DNA of 64,000 nt from Pseudomonas gingeri. GTDB lineage: Bacteria; Pseudomonadota; Gammaproteobacteria; Pseudomonadales; Pseudomonadaceae. Made by a program: the position numbers and the translations under genes. The notes under the pieces are model-generated. The model did no database searches and had not been told where the DNA came from. It was given only the letters and a program-made list of their open reading frames with translations. How positions within the stretch are numbered: the first letter of the stretch is position 1; the number at the start of each line of letters is the position of its first letter. Positions 44,073-52,562 of this stretch are shown one piece after another. The stretch covers positions 41,651-105,650 of the forward strand of contig NZ_JACAOR010000015.1 in assembly GCF_013386115.1 (NCBI RefSeq), written 5' to 3'.

Positions 44073-44855
44073 TCAGTTCAGGCAATCGGCGTGCTGGCGC
44101 AGGTTCTGCCGAACGTAGTAGTTGAAGGCCGTGGCATGGCGCTTGGGCCGGGAGATCCAGTCATGGGCTTCACGACCCAGTTCCGGCAGGATCGGCTTGA
44201 TCGTGCCGGCAGCCATGGCCAGCAGTTGCAACCTGGCCGCACGCTCGATCAGTTGGGCGATGACGCAGGCCTCCTCGATACTCGCGCCGGTGGAGAGCTG
44301 GCCGTGGTGGGAGAGCAGGATCGCCCGTTTGTCACCGAGGGCGGCGCTGATGATTTCGCCTTCCTCGTTGCCCACCGGCACGCCGGGCCAGGCTTCGAGA
44401 AACGCGCAGTCCTCGTAGAGCGGGCAGAGGTCCATATGCGAGACCGCCAGCGGCACTTCAAGCATCGACAGCGCGGCGACGTGGGTCGGATGGGTGTGGA
44501 TGATGCAGTTCACATCCGGCCGGGCGCGGTAGACCCAACTGTGGAAACGGTTGGCCGGGTTGGGCATGCCCTGGCCTTCGAGGACTTCCAGGTCTTCGTT
44601 GACCAGCAGCAGGTTGCTGGCGCTGATCTCATCGAAGCCCAGGCCCAGTTGCTGGGTGTAGTAGGTGCCGGGCTGCGGTCCGCGCGCGGTGATCTGCCCG
44701 GCCAGGCCCGAGTCGTGGCCGTTCTCGAAGAGGATGCGGCAGGTCAGGGCCAGCTTTTGCCGGTCAGTCCACGTATTATCCGCCAGGGTGTTCTGCATCT
44801 GGTTCAGGGCCTGCTTGACCAACTGGTCCTTGGGCAGTGCTAATGTCTTGGCCAT
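44073..44855 (-). CDS. Class II aldolase/adducin family protein (second copy)
   Basis: A 260-residue zinc aldolase-fold protein. Metal His are in CIIHTHPTHVAALS and LLSHHGQLSTG, with the acidic residue in NEDLEVLEGQG upstream. I choose the ATG at 44855 (AGGA 8 bases before) over in-frame starts at 44873 and 44960, since the extra residues resemble nothing and cross the operator. It is first in an operon with the DapA-like gene and diverges from the regulator gene. Substrate unknown. Confidence 0.82.
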   Translation of the reverse strand: MAKTLALPKDQLVKQALNQMQNTLADNTWTDRQKLALTCRILFENGHDSGLAGQITARGPQPGTYYTQQLGLGFDEISASNLLLVNEDLEVLEGQGMPNPANRFHSWVYRARPDVNCIIHTHPTHVAALSMLEVPLAVSHMDLCPLYEDCAFLEAWPGVPVGNEEGEIISAALGDKRAILLSHHGQLSTGASIEEACVIAQLIERAARLQLLAMAAGTIKPILPELGREAHDWISRPKRHATAFNYYVRQNLRQHADCLN

Positions 44856-44953
44856 ATCGGGGTCCTGTGTCATGTCGAGGGACGTCGGATCTGCCAACCC
44901 TCCGTTGCTCGCAAGGTCGTGGGTGGGAAAGCGGATGACACTAAAGAGGCTAT

Positions 44954-44970
44954 ATGACACAAAGTGTCAT
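44954..44970. promoter_or_regulatory. Perfect operator ATGACAC-AAA-GTGTCAT
   Basis: Seven-base perfect arms around AAA lie in the middle of the gap between the aldolase operon (minus) and the XRE-cupin regulator (plus). This is the size and position expected for the site of an XRE-type dimer that controls both directions. Confidence 0.8.
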
Positions 44971-45015
44971 TGGCAAGACGAATTCGCTGGCTTTCTGCTG
45001 GATTAATCGCTGCGC

Positions 45016-45558
45016 ATGTCTATCCGTTTGAAATTATTGAGAAAAAAACTTGGCGTAACCCTTGAGGCATTGGCCGAGAAATCCGGCATGACCAAGAGTT
45101 ACCTGTCGAAGGTCGAGCGCGGCTTGAACACGCCGTCGATTGCGGCCGCGTTGAAACTGGCCAAGGCGTTGAACGTCAAGGTCGAGGAGTTGTTCAGCGA
45201 AGACAGTGTCAGCCTCGACAGCTACAGCCTGGTGCGCCGTGGGCAGCGCCAGTCCCTGGGCACTGATGCGCAGGCGCCGGGTTATGCGGTGCTGGCCCAC
45301 CAGGTCAGCGAGCGCACGTTGCTGCCGTTCATCATCTATCCGCCCAGGGAATTCACCGACAAGCGCTTCAAGGAGCACCTCGGCGAAGAGTTCCTGTTCG
45401 TCCATGAAGGCCGCGTCGAAGTGGACTTCATGACCGAACGGGTGATTCTCGAGCGCGGCGATGCCTTGCATTTCAACGCCCAGAAACCCCATCGCCTGCG
45501 CTCGGTGGGCGAAGAGCAGGCCGAGTTGCTGGTGGTGGTGCACAGCCGCGAGGAGTGA
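45016..45558 (+). CDS. XRE-cupin transcriptional regulator
   Basis: A 180-residue regulator with an N-terminal XRE helix-turn-helix (LRKKLGVTLEALAEKSGMTKSYLSKVERGLNTPSIAAALKLAKAL in pieces) and a C-terminal cupin sensor (GEEFLFVHEGRVEVDFM, LERGDALHFNAQKPHRLRSV). It should repress or activate the divergent aldolase operon in response to a small ligand bound in the cupin. A perfect operator stands 46 bp before its ATG. Confidence 0.88.
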   Translation: MSIRLKLLRKKLGVTLEALAEKSGMTKSYLSKVERGLNTPSIAAALKLAKALNVKVEELFSEDSVSLDSYSLVRRGQRQSLGTDAQAPGYAVLAHQVSERTLLPFIIYPPREFTDKRFKEHLGEEFLFVHEGRVEVDFMTERVILERGDALHFNAQKPHRLRSVGEEQAELLVVVHSREE

Positions 45559-45569
45559 CCGGGGAAGTC

Positions 45570-46574
45570 TCAGTCCTCGGGGGTGACCAGCAGCTGCGGG
45601 CTGCCCAGCGGGTGGCTCTTGGCATCGAAGAAGCGCAAGGTCACGTCGCGGCCGACGAACAGTTTCGCGAAGCGCCGTTTCTGGTGCTGGATGAACGCCT
45701 TGCTGCGCGGATGGATCGAGATCGCCAGGGTCTGGATGCGGGCGTCGTGCAGGGCCTGGACGATGTGCTGGTCCTGTTCGCCGAGGTCGTGGCCGAAGAC
45801 GCACAGGGCGCCCTGGTGCTCGCTCAGTTGGCCGTAGCAGTACGCCAGGTAGTCCGAGTTGCGGATCGCCTTGAGCTTGTCTTCGGCACTGCCTTCGCTG
45901 ACGAACAGCGGCACATCGCCGAGGGTGTTGATGGCGAAGCTGCCGAGCAGGGTGCTTTCCGAGGACAGCAACTTGCGCGTGCTGCCATCGAGATTCTTCA
46001 CCAGGTGCAGGCCGCCGTGCAGGTAGAGGATGCGCGTGCCCTGGGTTGCGGTATTGCCCAGGTCGAAGGTCGCGTCGGCGTTCCAGAACAGGTCCTTGAA
46101 CGACTGCGGCGCCTGCATGATCGCCCAATAGTTGAGCAGGTCATAGTTGGTGGAATAGAGCGTCTGGTAGTTGCCCAGTTCGGCGTTGATCCGCGCCAGG
46201 CTGCCGGGTTCGACGAACTTCCACGGGATGTGCACCGAGCGCACCGCATGGATCAGCGCTTCCTTGATCGCGAAGTAGCGATTGCGCGGTGACGACGAGT
46301 TGATGGTCAGGGCGGCATTGACCTTGATGGTGCTCTTCAGCGCACTGAGCACCTGTTCGAAGTTGCTGGTGTCCAGGGCCTTGAACACCGCCAGCTCACT
46401 CAACCCCAGCGGGCGGTTACGGGTGCTCTGGGCCTTCTCGAACAACGAGTCGTAGGAGAACTTCGGCCACACCGCCAGGCTCGCCCCGTTGCCGATCAGC
46501 AGCCCCTTGAAGGGGATCTCGGCGCGCAGGGCGTTCCAGTCTTCAAGTTCGGCGTCAAATTCCTGGAATTCCAT
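45570..46574 (-). CDS. DUF4917 protein with SIR2-like features
   Basis: A 334-residue protein of the DUF4917 type known in Pseudomonas. Its motifs follow SIR2-like NAD-binding folds: GNGAS (28-32) after a hydrophobic strand, STNYD (141-145), LYLHGG (183-188) and a late FGHDLGEQDQHI. There is no signal peptide or membrane helix. SIR2-like domains in bacteria are often NADases in anti-phage systems, but no partner defence gene stands here. I start at the ATG at 46574; a TTG at 46595 is possible. The converging XRE gene ends 11 bp away. Confidence 0.72.
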   Translation of the reverse strand: MEFQEFDAELEDWNALRAEIPFKGLLIGNGASLAVWPKFSYDSLFEKAQSTRNRPLGLSELAVFKALDTSNFEQVLSALKSTIKVNAALTINSSSPRNRYFAIKEALIHAVRSVHIPWKFVEPGSLARINAELGNYQTLYSTNYDLLNYWAIMQAPQSFKDLFWNADATFDLGNTATQGTRILYLHGGLHLVKNLDGSTRKLLSSESTLLGSFAINTLGDVPLFVSEGSAEDKLKAIRNSDYLAYCYGQLSEHQGALCVFGHDLGEQDQHIVQALHDARIQTLAISIHPRSKAFIQHQKRRFAKLFVGRDVTLRFFDAKSHPLGSPQLLVTPED

Positions 46575-46727
46575 AATCGCTATTCGTCGTCTCAAGGCAA
46601 AAGGTGGACAGGCGGCGACTTTATCACGACCCGGCGTTGAGCCAGATCAACAACGCCCACGGATAACCGGTCGATGCTCTGAGCCTCGTGGGGCAGGCAA
46701 GCCCCGTCAACGCCAAGAGGACTCGCC

Positions 46728-47876
46728 ATGAGCAGCACATTTTTCATTCCCGCCGTGAATATCATGGGCATCGACTGTCTGGACGAAGCGATGAATGCCA
46801 TCCGCAACTACGGTTTTCGCAAGGCGCTGATCGTGACCGATGCCGGGCTGGCGAGGGCGGGCGTGGCGACGCGGATCGCCGAGTTGCTGGCGATGCAGGA
46901 CATCGATTCGCTGATCTTCGACGGCGCCAGGCCCAATCCGAGCATCGACAACGTCGAGAAAGGACTGGCCGTGCTGAAGGATGCCGGCTGCGATTGCGTG
47001 GTGTCCCTGGGCGGCGGTTCGCCCCACGACTGCGCCAAGGGCATCGCCCTGTGCGCCACCAACGGCGGGCATATCCGCGACTACGAAGGTGTCGACCGTT
47101 CGGCCAGGCCACAACTGCCGCTGATCGCGATCAATACCACCGCCGGTACCGCCAGCGAAATGACCCGCTTCTGCATCATCACCGATGAGTCGCGGCACGT
47201 GAAAATGGCCATCGTCGACCGCAATGTCACGCCGCTGCTGTCGGTCAACGACCCGGCGCTGATGGTCGCCATGCCCAAGGGGCTGACGGCGGCCACCGGC
47301 ATGGATGCCCTGACCCATGCGGTGGAGGCCTATGTCTCGACGGCGGCGACACCGATCACCGATGCCTGCGCGATCAAGGCCATCGAGTTGATCAGCGCCA
47401 ACTTGCGCCTGGCGGTGCGCGACGGCAGCGACCTGAAGGCCCGGGAGAACATGGCCTATGCGCAGTTCCTGGCGGGCATGGCCTTCAACAATGCCTCCCT
47501 GGGATTCGTCCATGCCATGGCGCACCAATTGGGCGGTTTCTATGACTTGCCCCACGGCGTGTGCAATGCGGTGCTGTTGCCCCATGTGCAGATTTTCAAT
47601 GCGGCGGTATGCCCGCAACGGCTGAGCGATGTGGCGCGAGCGCTGGGTGCGGAGGTTGCCGGGTTGAGCGCGGAAGAGGGCGCCCAGGCGGCCATCGTGG
47701 CGATCCGCAGCCTGTCCGGGGACGTCGAGATTCCGGCCGGCCTGCGTGAGCTGGGGGCCAAATTGCAGGATATCCCGGTGCTGGCGGCCAATGCCCTGAA
47801 GGACGCCTGTGGCCTGACCAACCCGCGGGCGGCCGATCAGCGGCAGATCGAAGAGATCTTCCGCAGCGCGTTCTAG
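46728..47876 (+). CDS. yiaY: Iron-containing alcohol dehydrogenase, YiaY-like
   Basis: A 382-residue type III alcohol dehydrogenase, the same length as E. coli YiaY and very close to it in my recollection (STFFIPAVN, SLGGGSPHDCAKGIAL, DYEGVDRSA, INTTAGTASEMTRFCIITDE, GFVHAMAHQLGGFYDLPHG). The iron ligands lie in the DA(C)AIK region and the His of VHAMAHQ and LPHGVCN. It should oxidise primary alcohols or L-threonine with NAD. A monocistronic unit, flanked by a REP doublet. Confidence 0.88.
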   Translation: MSSTFFIPAVNIMGIDCLDEAMNAIRNYGFRKALIVTDAGLARAGVATRIAELLAMQDIDSLIFDGARPNPSIDNVEKGLAVLKDAGCDCVVSLGGGSPHDCAKGIALCATNGGHIRDYEGVDRSARPQLPLIAINTTAGTASEMTRFCIITDESRHVKMAIVDRNVTPLLSVNDPALMVAMPKGLTAATGMDALTHAVEAYVSTAATPITDACAIKAIELISANLRLAVRDGSDLKARENMAYAQFLAGMAFNNASLGFVHAMAHQLGGFYDLPHGVCNAVLLPHVQIFNAAVCPQRLSDVARALGAEVAGLSAEEGAQAAIVAIRSLSGDVEIPAGLRELGAKLQDIPVLAANALKDACGLTNPRAADQRQIEEIFRSAF

Positions 47877-47905
47877 TTGCAGATCGTTCCAGCCTTCAGG
47901 ATCTT

Positions 47906-47970
47906 TCGCGGGCAAGCCCGCTCCCACAGTTGATCGCGTTCCCCTGTGGGAGTGGGCTTGCCCACGAAGG
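47906..47970. repeat. REP doublet downstream of yiaY
   Basis: An inverted core (TCGCGGGCAAGCCCGCTCCC) and a direct but diverged core (TGTGGGAGTGGGCTTGCCCA) are separated by about 15 bp, 30 bp after the yiaY stop. Confidence 0.9.
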
Positions 47971-48058
47971 CGTCAGCGCATTCACCAGCGCACGTGACGT
48001 GGTACAAACACCGTTCATCTCGTTGGCACTTGCAAATAAAAACCTTTGCGGGTTTAAT

Positions 48059-48072
48059 TGAGTAATTACTCA
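48059..48072. promoter_or_regulatory. Perfect palindrome TGAGTAATTACTCA before the TetR gene
   Basis: A 14-bp perfect palindrome in an AT-rich leader 26 bp before the TetR ATG. It shares the TGAGT/ACTCA half-sites with the longer palindrome at 48696-48715, so it is probably the self-regulation operator. Confidence 0.7.
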
Positions 48073-48098
48073 TTTATTGCCCGAGCACTCCCCGATCC

Positions 48099-48671
48099 AT
48101 GGCCCGTCCGAAAAGCACCGACAAACGCAACGCCATCCTCAGCGCCGCCATCGAGGTGTTCGCCGAGCAGGGCCTGGGTTGTCCGACGCTGAAGATCGCC
48201 AGGCTCGCCGGTGTCGCCGAGGGCACGCTGTTCAACTACTTCAGTTCCAAGGACGTGTTGCTCAACGAACTCTACCTGCATCTCAAGGCCGAGTTGCGTG
48301 ACGTGATGATGCCCGGCTATCCGCGCACGGAAACGGTGAAGAAGCGTGCCCGCCATGCCTGGCAGAGCTATGTCGACTGGGGCGTGGCCGAGCCGCACAA
48401 GCGCAAGGTGGTGGCCTTGCTCGGGATGTCCGCGCAGGTCACCGAGCAGAGCAAGCTGCTCGGCATGCAGGACTTCTGCGAGGTCAACGCGATGATGCAG
48501 GAGAGCATCGCCAGCGGTCTGTTCCGCGATCAGCCGGCGGCCTTTGTCGCGGCGATCATGGGCGCCCTGGCCGACACCACCATCGATTTCATCCGCCGCG
48601 AACCCGACCAGGCCGAACGTTATGCCGAAACCGGTTTCCAGGCGTTCTGGAGTGCCACTGCCAAGGAATAG
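48099..48671 (+). CDS. TetR family regulator
   Basis: A 190-residue repressor. The N-terminal domain AILSAAIEVFAEQG, PTLKIARLAGVAEGTLFNYFSSKDVLL is a classical TetR helix-turn-helix; the rest is the helical ligand domain. Two related palindromes flank the gene, one before it and one between it and the SDR gene, so it should repress both itself and the SDR operon. The inducer is unknown. Confidence 0.9.
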   Translation: MARPKSTDKRNAILSAAIEVFAEQGLGCPTLKIARLAGVAEGTLFNYFSSKDVLLNELYLHLKAELRDVMMPGYPRTETVKKRARHAWQSYVDWGVAEPHKRKVVALLGMSAQVTEQSKLLGMQDFCEVNAMMQESIASGLFRDQPAAFVAAIMGALADTTIDFIRREPDQAERYAETGFQAFWSATAKE

Positions 48672-48695
48672 GCGAGGCTTTTTCTTATATTTAAA

Positions 48696-48715
48696 ATGAG
48701 TGAGTGCTCACTCAT
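48696..48715. promoter_or_regulatory. TetR operator ATGAGTGAG-TG-CTCACTCAT
   Basis: Perfect 9-bp arms around a central TG, placed 33 bp before the SDR start and beside an AT-rich TTCTTATATTTAAAA stretch that may be its -10 region. It shares half-sites with the palindrome before the TetR gene. Confidence 0.8.
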
Positions 48716-48747
48716 AAATTATCTCAACGCAAAGCAGGAGTACGATA

Positions 48748-49611
48748 ATGTCCAAAGTCTGGTTGATTACCGGAAGTGCCAGCGGCCTGGGTCGCAATAT
48801 TGCCGAGGCAGTGCTGGCGGCAGGGGAACGCCTGGTGGCGACGGCGCGTGATCCACAGCGCCTGGACGACCTGGTGGCGCGCTATGGCGACCAGGTGCGG
48901 CTGGTGGCCCTGGATGTCACGGACGCGGCAGCGGCGCAGGCCGCGGTGCAGGTCGCGGTCGATACGTTCGGGCGCCTCGATGTGCTGGTCAACAATGCCG
49001 GCTACGGTCATCTCGCGCCCTTCGAGCAGACCGAAGCCGAAGCGTTCCGCGCCGAGGTCGAGACCAATTTCTTCGGCGTGGTCAACATGACCCGGGCGGC
49101 CTTGCCGGTGATGCGCGCACAACGCAGCGGGCACATCCTGCAGATCTCCTCCGTGGGCGGTCGCCTGGGCATGCCCGGCCTCAGCGCCTATCAGGCGGCG
49201 AAGTGGGCGGTGGGCGGTTTCACCGAAGTGGTTGCGCAGGAAGTGGCGCCGCTGGGCATCAGGATCTGTGCTATCGAACCGGGTGGCATGCGCACCAACT
49301 GGGCGGTACGCGCCGGCCAGGGTACGCCGTCGATCATCGACGACTACGCCGAGAGCGTCGGTGCGATCAAGGAGTTGCTCGGTGCCTATGCCGGCAATGA
49401 GCCGAGCGATCCCGATCGTATCGCGCAGATCCTGCTCAAGCTGGCCTATCACGAGCAACTGCCGTTGCACCTGTTGATCGGCAACGATGCGCTGCAGTAC
49501 TGCGCGCAGGCCGAGACCGCGCGCGCCGAGGCGGGTGAGCGCTGGCTGGAGGTCAGTCGCGCCGCCGACTACAGTGCACCTGTGGAACTGCCGGCATTTC
49601 CAACCCATTGA
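48748..49611 (+). CDS. Short-chain dehydrogenase/reductase
   Basis: A 287-residue classical SDR with the cofactor motif TGSASGLGR, NNAG (VLVNNAGYG), and the catalytic Ser and YQAAK (ISSVGGR then LSAYQAAKW). The substrate is unknown; the cofactor is NAD(P). It lies behind the TetR operator and 10 bp before the next NAD(P)-binding gene. Confidence 0.88.
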   Translation: MSKVWLITGSASGLGRNIAEAVLAAGERLVATARDPQRLDDLVARYGDQVRLVALDVTDAAAAQAAVQVAVDTFGRLDVLVNNAGYGHLAPFEQTEAEAFRAEVETNFFGVVNMTRAALPVMRAQRSGHILQISSVGGRLGMPGLSAYQAAKWAVGGFTEVVAQEVAPLGIRICAIEPGGMRTNWAVRAGQGTPSIIDDYAESVGAIKELLGAYAGNEPSDPDRIAQILLKLAYHEQLPLHLLIGNDALQYCAQAETARAEAGERWLEVSRAADYSAPVELPAFPTH

Positions 49612-49621
49612 GAGGTCGTCC

Positions 49622-50293
49622 ATGAAGATTCTGTTGTTCGGTGCGACCGGCATGGTCGGCCAGGGTGTCCTGCGTGAATGCCTGCTGGCCGATGATGTGC
49701 GGCAGGTCCGGGTCATCGGTCGTACGCCGGTGAGCCAGGTCGATGGCAAGCTCAGCCAGGTGGTACACGCCGACCTGTTCGACTACCACGGCATCGAGGC
49801 CGAGTTGCAGGGCTTCGATGCCTGCTTCTTCTGCCTCGGTGTTTCCGCGCTGGGCCTGGACGAGGCGCAGTACACCCGGGTGACCTACGACCTGACGATG
49901 GCGGCCGCGACGACCTTGTCGCGGCTCAACCCGGACATGACGTTTGTCTATGTCACCGGCGCGGGCACCGACAGCAGTGAAAAGGGCCGCAGCATGTGGG
50001 CGCGGGTCAAGGGGCGCACCGAGAACGCCTTGCAGCGCCTGCCGTTCAAGGCGGTGTACCTGATGCGTCCCGGGGCGATCCAGCCGCTGCACGGCGTGCG
50101 CTCCAAGACCCCGCTGTACCAGACGGTCTACAGTGTCGCCGGACCGTTGATCAGCCTGCTGCGGCGCTTGTGGCCGGACATCATCCAGACCACCGAAACC
50201 GTTGGCCGGGCGATGCTGGCGGTGGCCCGCCAGGGCGCGCCGCAGGCGATCCTCGATCCCCGGGCGATCAATCAACTCTCAGCACGGGGCTGA
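49622..50293 (+). CDS. NAD(P)-binding protein, atypical SDR/epimerase-like
   Basis: A 223-residue Rossmann protein beginning KILLFGATGMVGQGVLREC, with FCLGVSALG and YVTGAGTDSSEKGRSMWARVKG, as in small NAD(P)H-binding YwnB/HTATIP2-like proteins. A catalytic Tyr-Lys pair is not obvious, so it may be an oxidoreductase or only a cofactor-binding protein. The ATG at 49622 follows GAGAGG. Second gene of the TetR-controlled operon. Confidence 0.8.
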   Translation: MKILLFGATGMVGQGVLRECLLADDVRQVRVIGRTPVSQVDGKLSQVVHADLFDYHGIEAELQGFDACFFCLGVSALGLDEAQYTRVTYDLTMAAATTLSRLNPDMTFVYVTGAGTDSSEKGRSMWARVKGRTENALQRLPFKAVYLMRPGAIQPLHGVRSKTPLYQTVYSVAGPLISLLRRLWPDIIQTTETVGRAMLAVARQGAPQAILDPRAINQLSARG

Positions 50294-50340
50294 AAGGGCG
50301 ATATCCTCGGCACTTCGATTGAGCCGCCGCCGAGCCTGCC

Positions 50341-51249
50341 ATGCTGCAAAAAAGCCTGATCCGCCGCCTGGACCTGATCACCCTGCAACTGTTCGTCGCC
50401 GTGCACGAAGAAGGCACCCTGACCCGCGCGGCGGCCCGCGAGGCCATCGCCGTGTCGGCGGCGAGCAAGCGCCTGATGGAGCTGGAAGAGGCGCTGGGTG
50501 TCGGTCTGTTCGTGCGCCAGGCCAAGGGCATGGCGCTGACGCCGGCCGGGGAAACCTTGCTGCATCACGCCCGGCAGATGTTGTTCAACGTCGAGAAAAT
50601 GGGCCTGGAACTGGGTGAGCACACCCAGGGTGTGCGCGGTTATGTGCGCATGCTGGCCAATCTTTCGGCGATCATCCAGTTCCTGCCGGAAGACCTGCGG
50701 GACTTCTCCGCGCGCCATCCGCAGGTGAAGGTCGATCTCGAAGAGCGTCCCAGCAATGGCGTGGTGCAAGGCGTGCTCGACGGCGTGGCCGATCTCGGCG
50801 TCTGTTCCTGCGACACCGATGTGCGCAGCCTGCCCAGCGTGCTCTACCGGCACGACCGGCTGGTGGTGCTGATGCTGCCCGATCATCCGCTGGCGGACCG
50901 CGAGGAACTGGCGTTCGCCGAGACGCTGGACAGCGATCACGTCGGCCTGCATTCGGCCAGTTCGATCAATATGCGCACCCATGCGGCGGCCCGCGCGGCG
51001 GGCAAGGTGCTGCGCCTGCGGATCCATGTGCCGGGCTTCGATGCCATGTGCCGGATGGTCCAGGCGAACATGGGCATCGGCATCCTGCCGCTGAAGGCCT
51101 ATGAGCTGTTCGGTCGGGCCCTGGGCTTGCACGCCGTGCCGCTCAACGACGAATGGTCCACGCGCAGCCTGATCCTGGTGGCCCGGGATGAGACGGCGTT
51201 GTCGCCGGTGAGCCGTTTGTTGTTCGAGCACCTGAAGGCGCCGGACTGA
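50341..51249 (+). CDS. LysR-type regulator
   Basis: A 302-residue LysR protein: helix-turn-helix at about 10-70 (LQLFVAVHEEGTLTRAAAREAIAVSAASKRLMELEEALGVGLFVR in pieces) and an effector domain from about 100. It precedes, in the same direction, the CoA-transferase/lyase/MFS genes and probably controls them. Confidence 0.87.
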   Translation: MLQKSLIRRLDLITLQLFVAVHEEGTLTRAAAREAIAVSAASKRLMELEEALGVGLFVRQAKGMALTPAGETLLHHARQMLFNVEKMGLELGEHTQGVRGYVRMLANLSAIIQFLPEDLRDFSARHPQVKVDLEERPSNGVVQGVLDGVADLGVCSCDTDVRSLPSVLYRHDRLVVLMLPDHPLADREELAFAETLDSDHVGLHSASSINMRTHAAARAAGKVLRLRIHVPGFDAMCRMVQANMGIGILPLKAYELFGRALGLHAVPLNDEWSTRSLILVARDETALSPVSRLLFEHLKAPD

Positions 51250-51368
51250 ACGTTCCTGCTCCCGAGCTTTCGCGTTTCGCGAACGAAGCTTGCCGAGTGA
51301 AGGTTGGATTCAACACCCCGTGCTCCACTAGCCTTGGCTGCAAATTCCAAGAAAGTGAGGTACCGGTG

Positions 51369-52562
51369 ATGACTGCTCCCCTGAGCGGAATCAAGGTGAT
51401 CGAGATCGGCACGCTGATTGCGGCGCCCTTCGCGGCGCGCATGCTCGGCGAGTTCGGCGCCGAGGTGATCAAGATCGAATCCATCGGCCAGGGCGATCCG
51501 CTTCGCAAGTGGCGAAAGCTCCACGAAGGCACCTCGCTCTGGTGGTACCTGCAATCGCGGAACAAGAAATCCCTGGCGCTGAATCTCAAGTCGGCGCAAG
51601 GCATCGAACTGGTCAAGCAACTGGCGACCGATGCCGACGTGCTGATCGAAAACCTGCGTCCCGGCGCCCTGGAGAAACTCGGTCTCGGTTGGGACGTGCT
51701 CCACGCCCTCAATCCCGGGCTGACCCTGGTGCGCATTTCCGGCTATGGCCAGACCGGCCCCTATCGCGACCGTCCCGGATTCGGCGCCATCGGCGAAGCC
51801 ATGGGCGGGATCCGCTACACCACCGGCACGCCCGGTTCGCCACCGGCGCGGGTCGGGGTCAGTCTCGGCGATTCCCTGGCCTCGTTGCACGGTGTCATCG
51901 GCGCGCTGATGTCGCTGTTGCGGGTCAAGACCGGCCAGGGTGAAGGGCAGGTGGTCGATGTCTCCCTGGCCGAAAGCGTGTTCAATGTCATGGAAAGCCT
52001 GGTGCCGGAATACGACCTGCTCGGCCATGTCCGTGAGCGTACGGGGGGAGCCTTGCCCGGCATCGCTCCGTCCAATACCTACCTGACCGCTGATGGCGCC
52101 TATGTAGTGATCGCCGGCAACAGCGACCCGATCTACAAGCGCCTGATGAACGTGATCGGCCGCCCCGACCTGGCCGAGGCGCCGCAGTTCGCCCACAACG
52201 ATGGCCGGGCGGCACAGAGCGGGTTGCTGGACGCGGCGATCACCCACTGGACCAGCAGCCTGCCGATCGACGATGTGCTGCTGGCCCTGCAGGACGCCGA
52301 GGTGCCGGCCGGACGGATCTATTCCGTGGCCGATATCGTCGCCGATCCCCATTACCAGGCCCGCGACATGCTGCTGGATGCGCAATTGCCTGGCGGTACC
52401 CGGGTGAAAATGCCAGGCATCGTGCCGAAACTGTCCGAGACACCGGGCGTGGTGAATTGGCAGGGGCCGAGCCTGGGCCAGCATACCCATGACATTCTCC
52501 AGGGCCTGGGCCTGATCGAGGCCGATATCGAACGCCTGAAAGCCGAAGGGGTGGTGCAATGA
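51369..52562 (+). CDS. Family III CoA-transferase (CaiB/BaiF)
   Basis: A 397-residue enzyme that should move CoA between organic acids. It has LSGIKVIEIGTLIAAPFAARMLGEFGAEVIKIE in parts, the RNKKSLALNLKS region and the catalytic Asp in GQVVDVSLAESVFN. The ATG at 51369 is preceded by GAGG; the frame is open 24 codons farther up. It overlaps the HMG-CoA lyase gene by 4 bp, so it likely activates the acid cleaved by that lyase. Confidence 0.87.
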   Translation: MTAPLSGIKVIEIGTLIAAPFAARMLGEFGAEVIKIESIGQGDPLRKWRKLHEGTSLWWYLQSRNKKSLALNLKSAQGIELVKQLATDADVLIENLRPGALEKLGLGWDVLHALNPGLTLVRISGYGQTGPYRDRPGFGAIGEAMGGIRYTTGTPGSPPARVGVSLGDSLASLHGVIGALMSLLRVKTGQGEGQVVDVSLAESVFNVMESLVPEYDLLGHVRERTGGALPGIAPSNTYLTADGAYVVIAGNSDPIYKRLMNVIGRPDLAEAPQFAHNDGRAAQSGLLDAAITHWTSSLPIDDVLLALQDAEVPAGRIYSVADIVADPHYQARDMLLDAQLPGGTRVKMPGIVPKLSETPGVVNWQGPSLGQHTHDILQGLGLIEADIERLKAEGVVQ

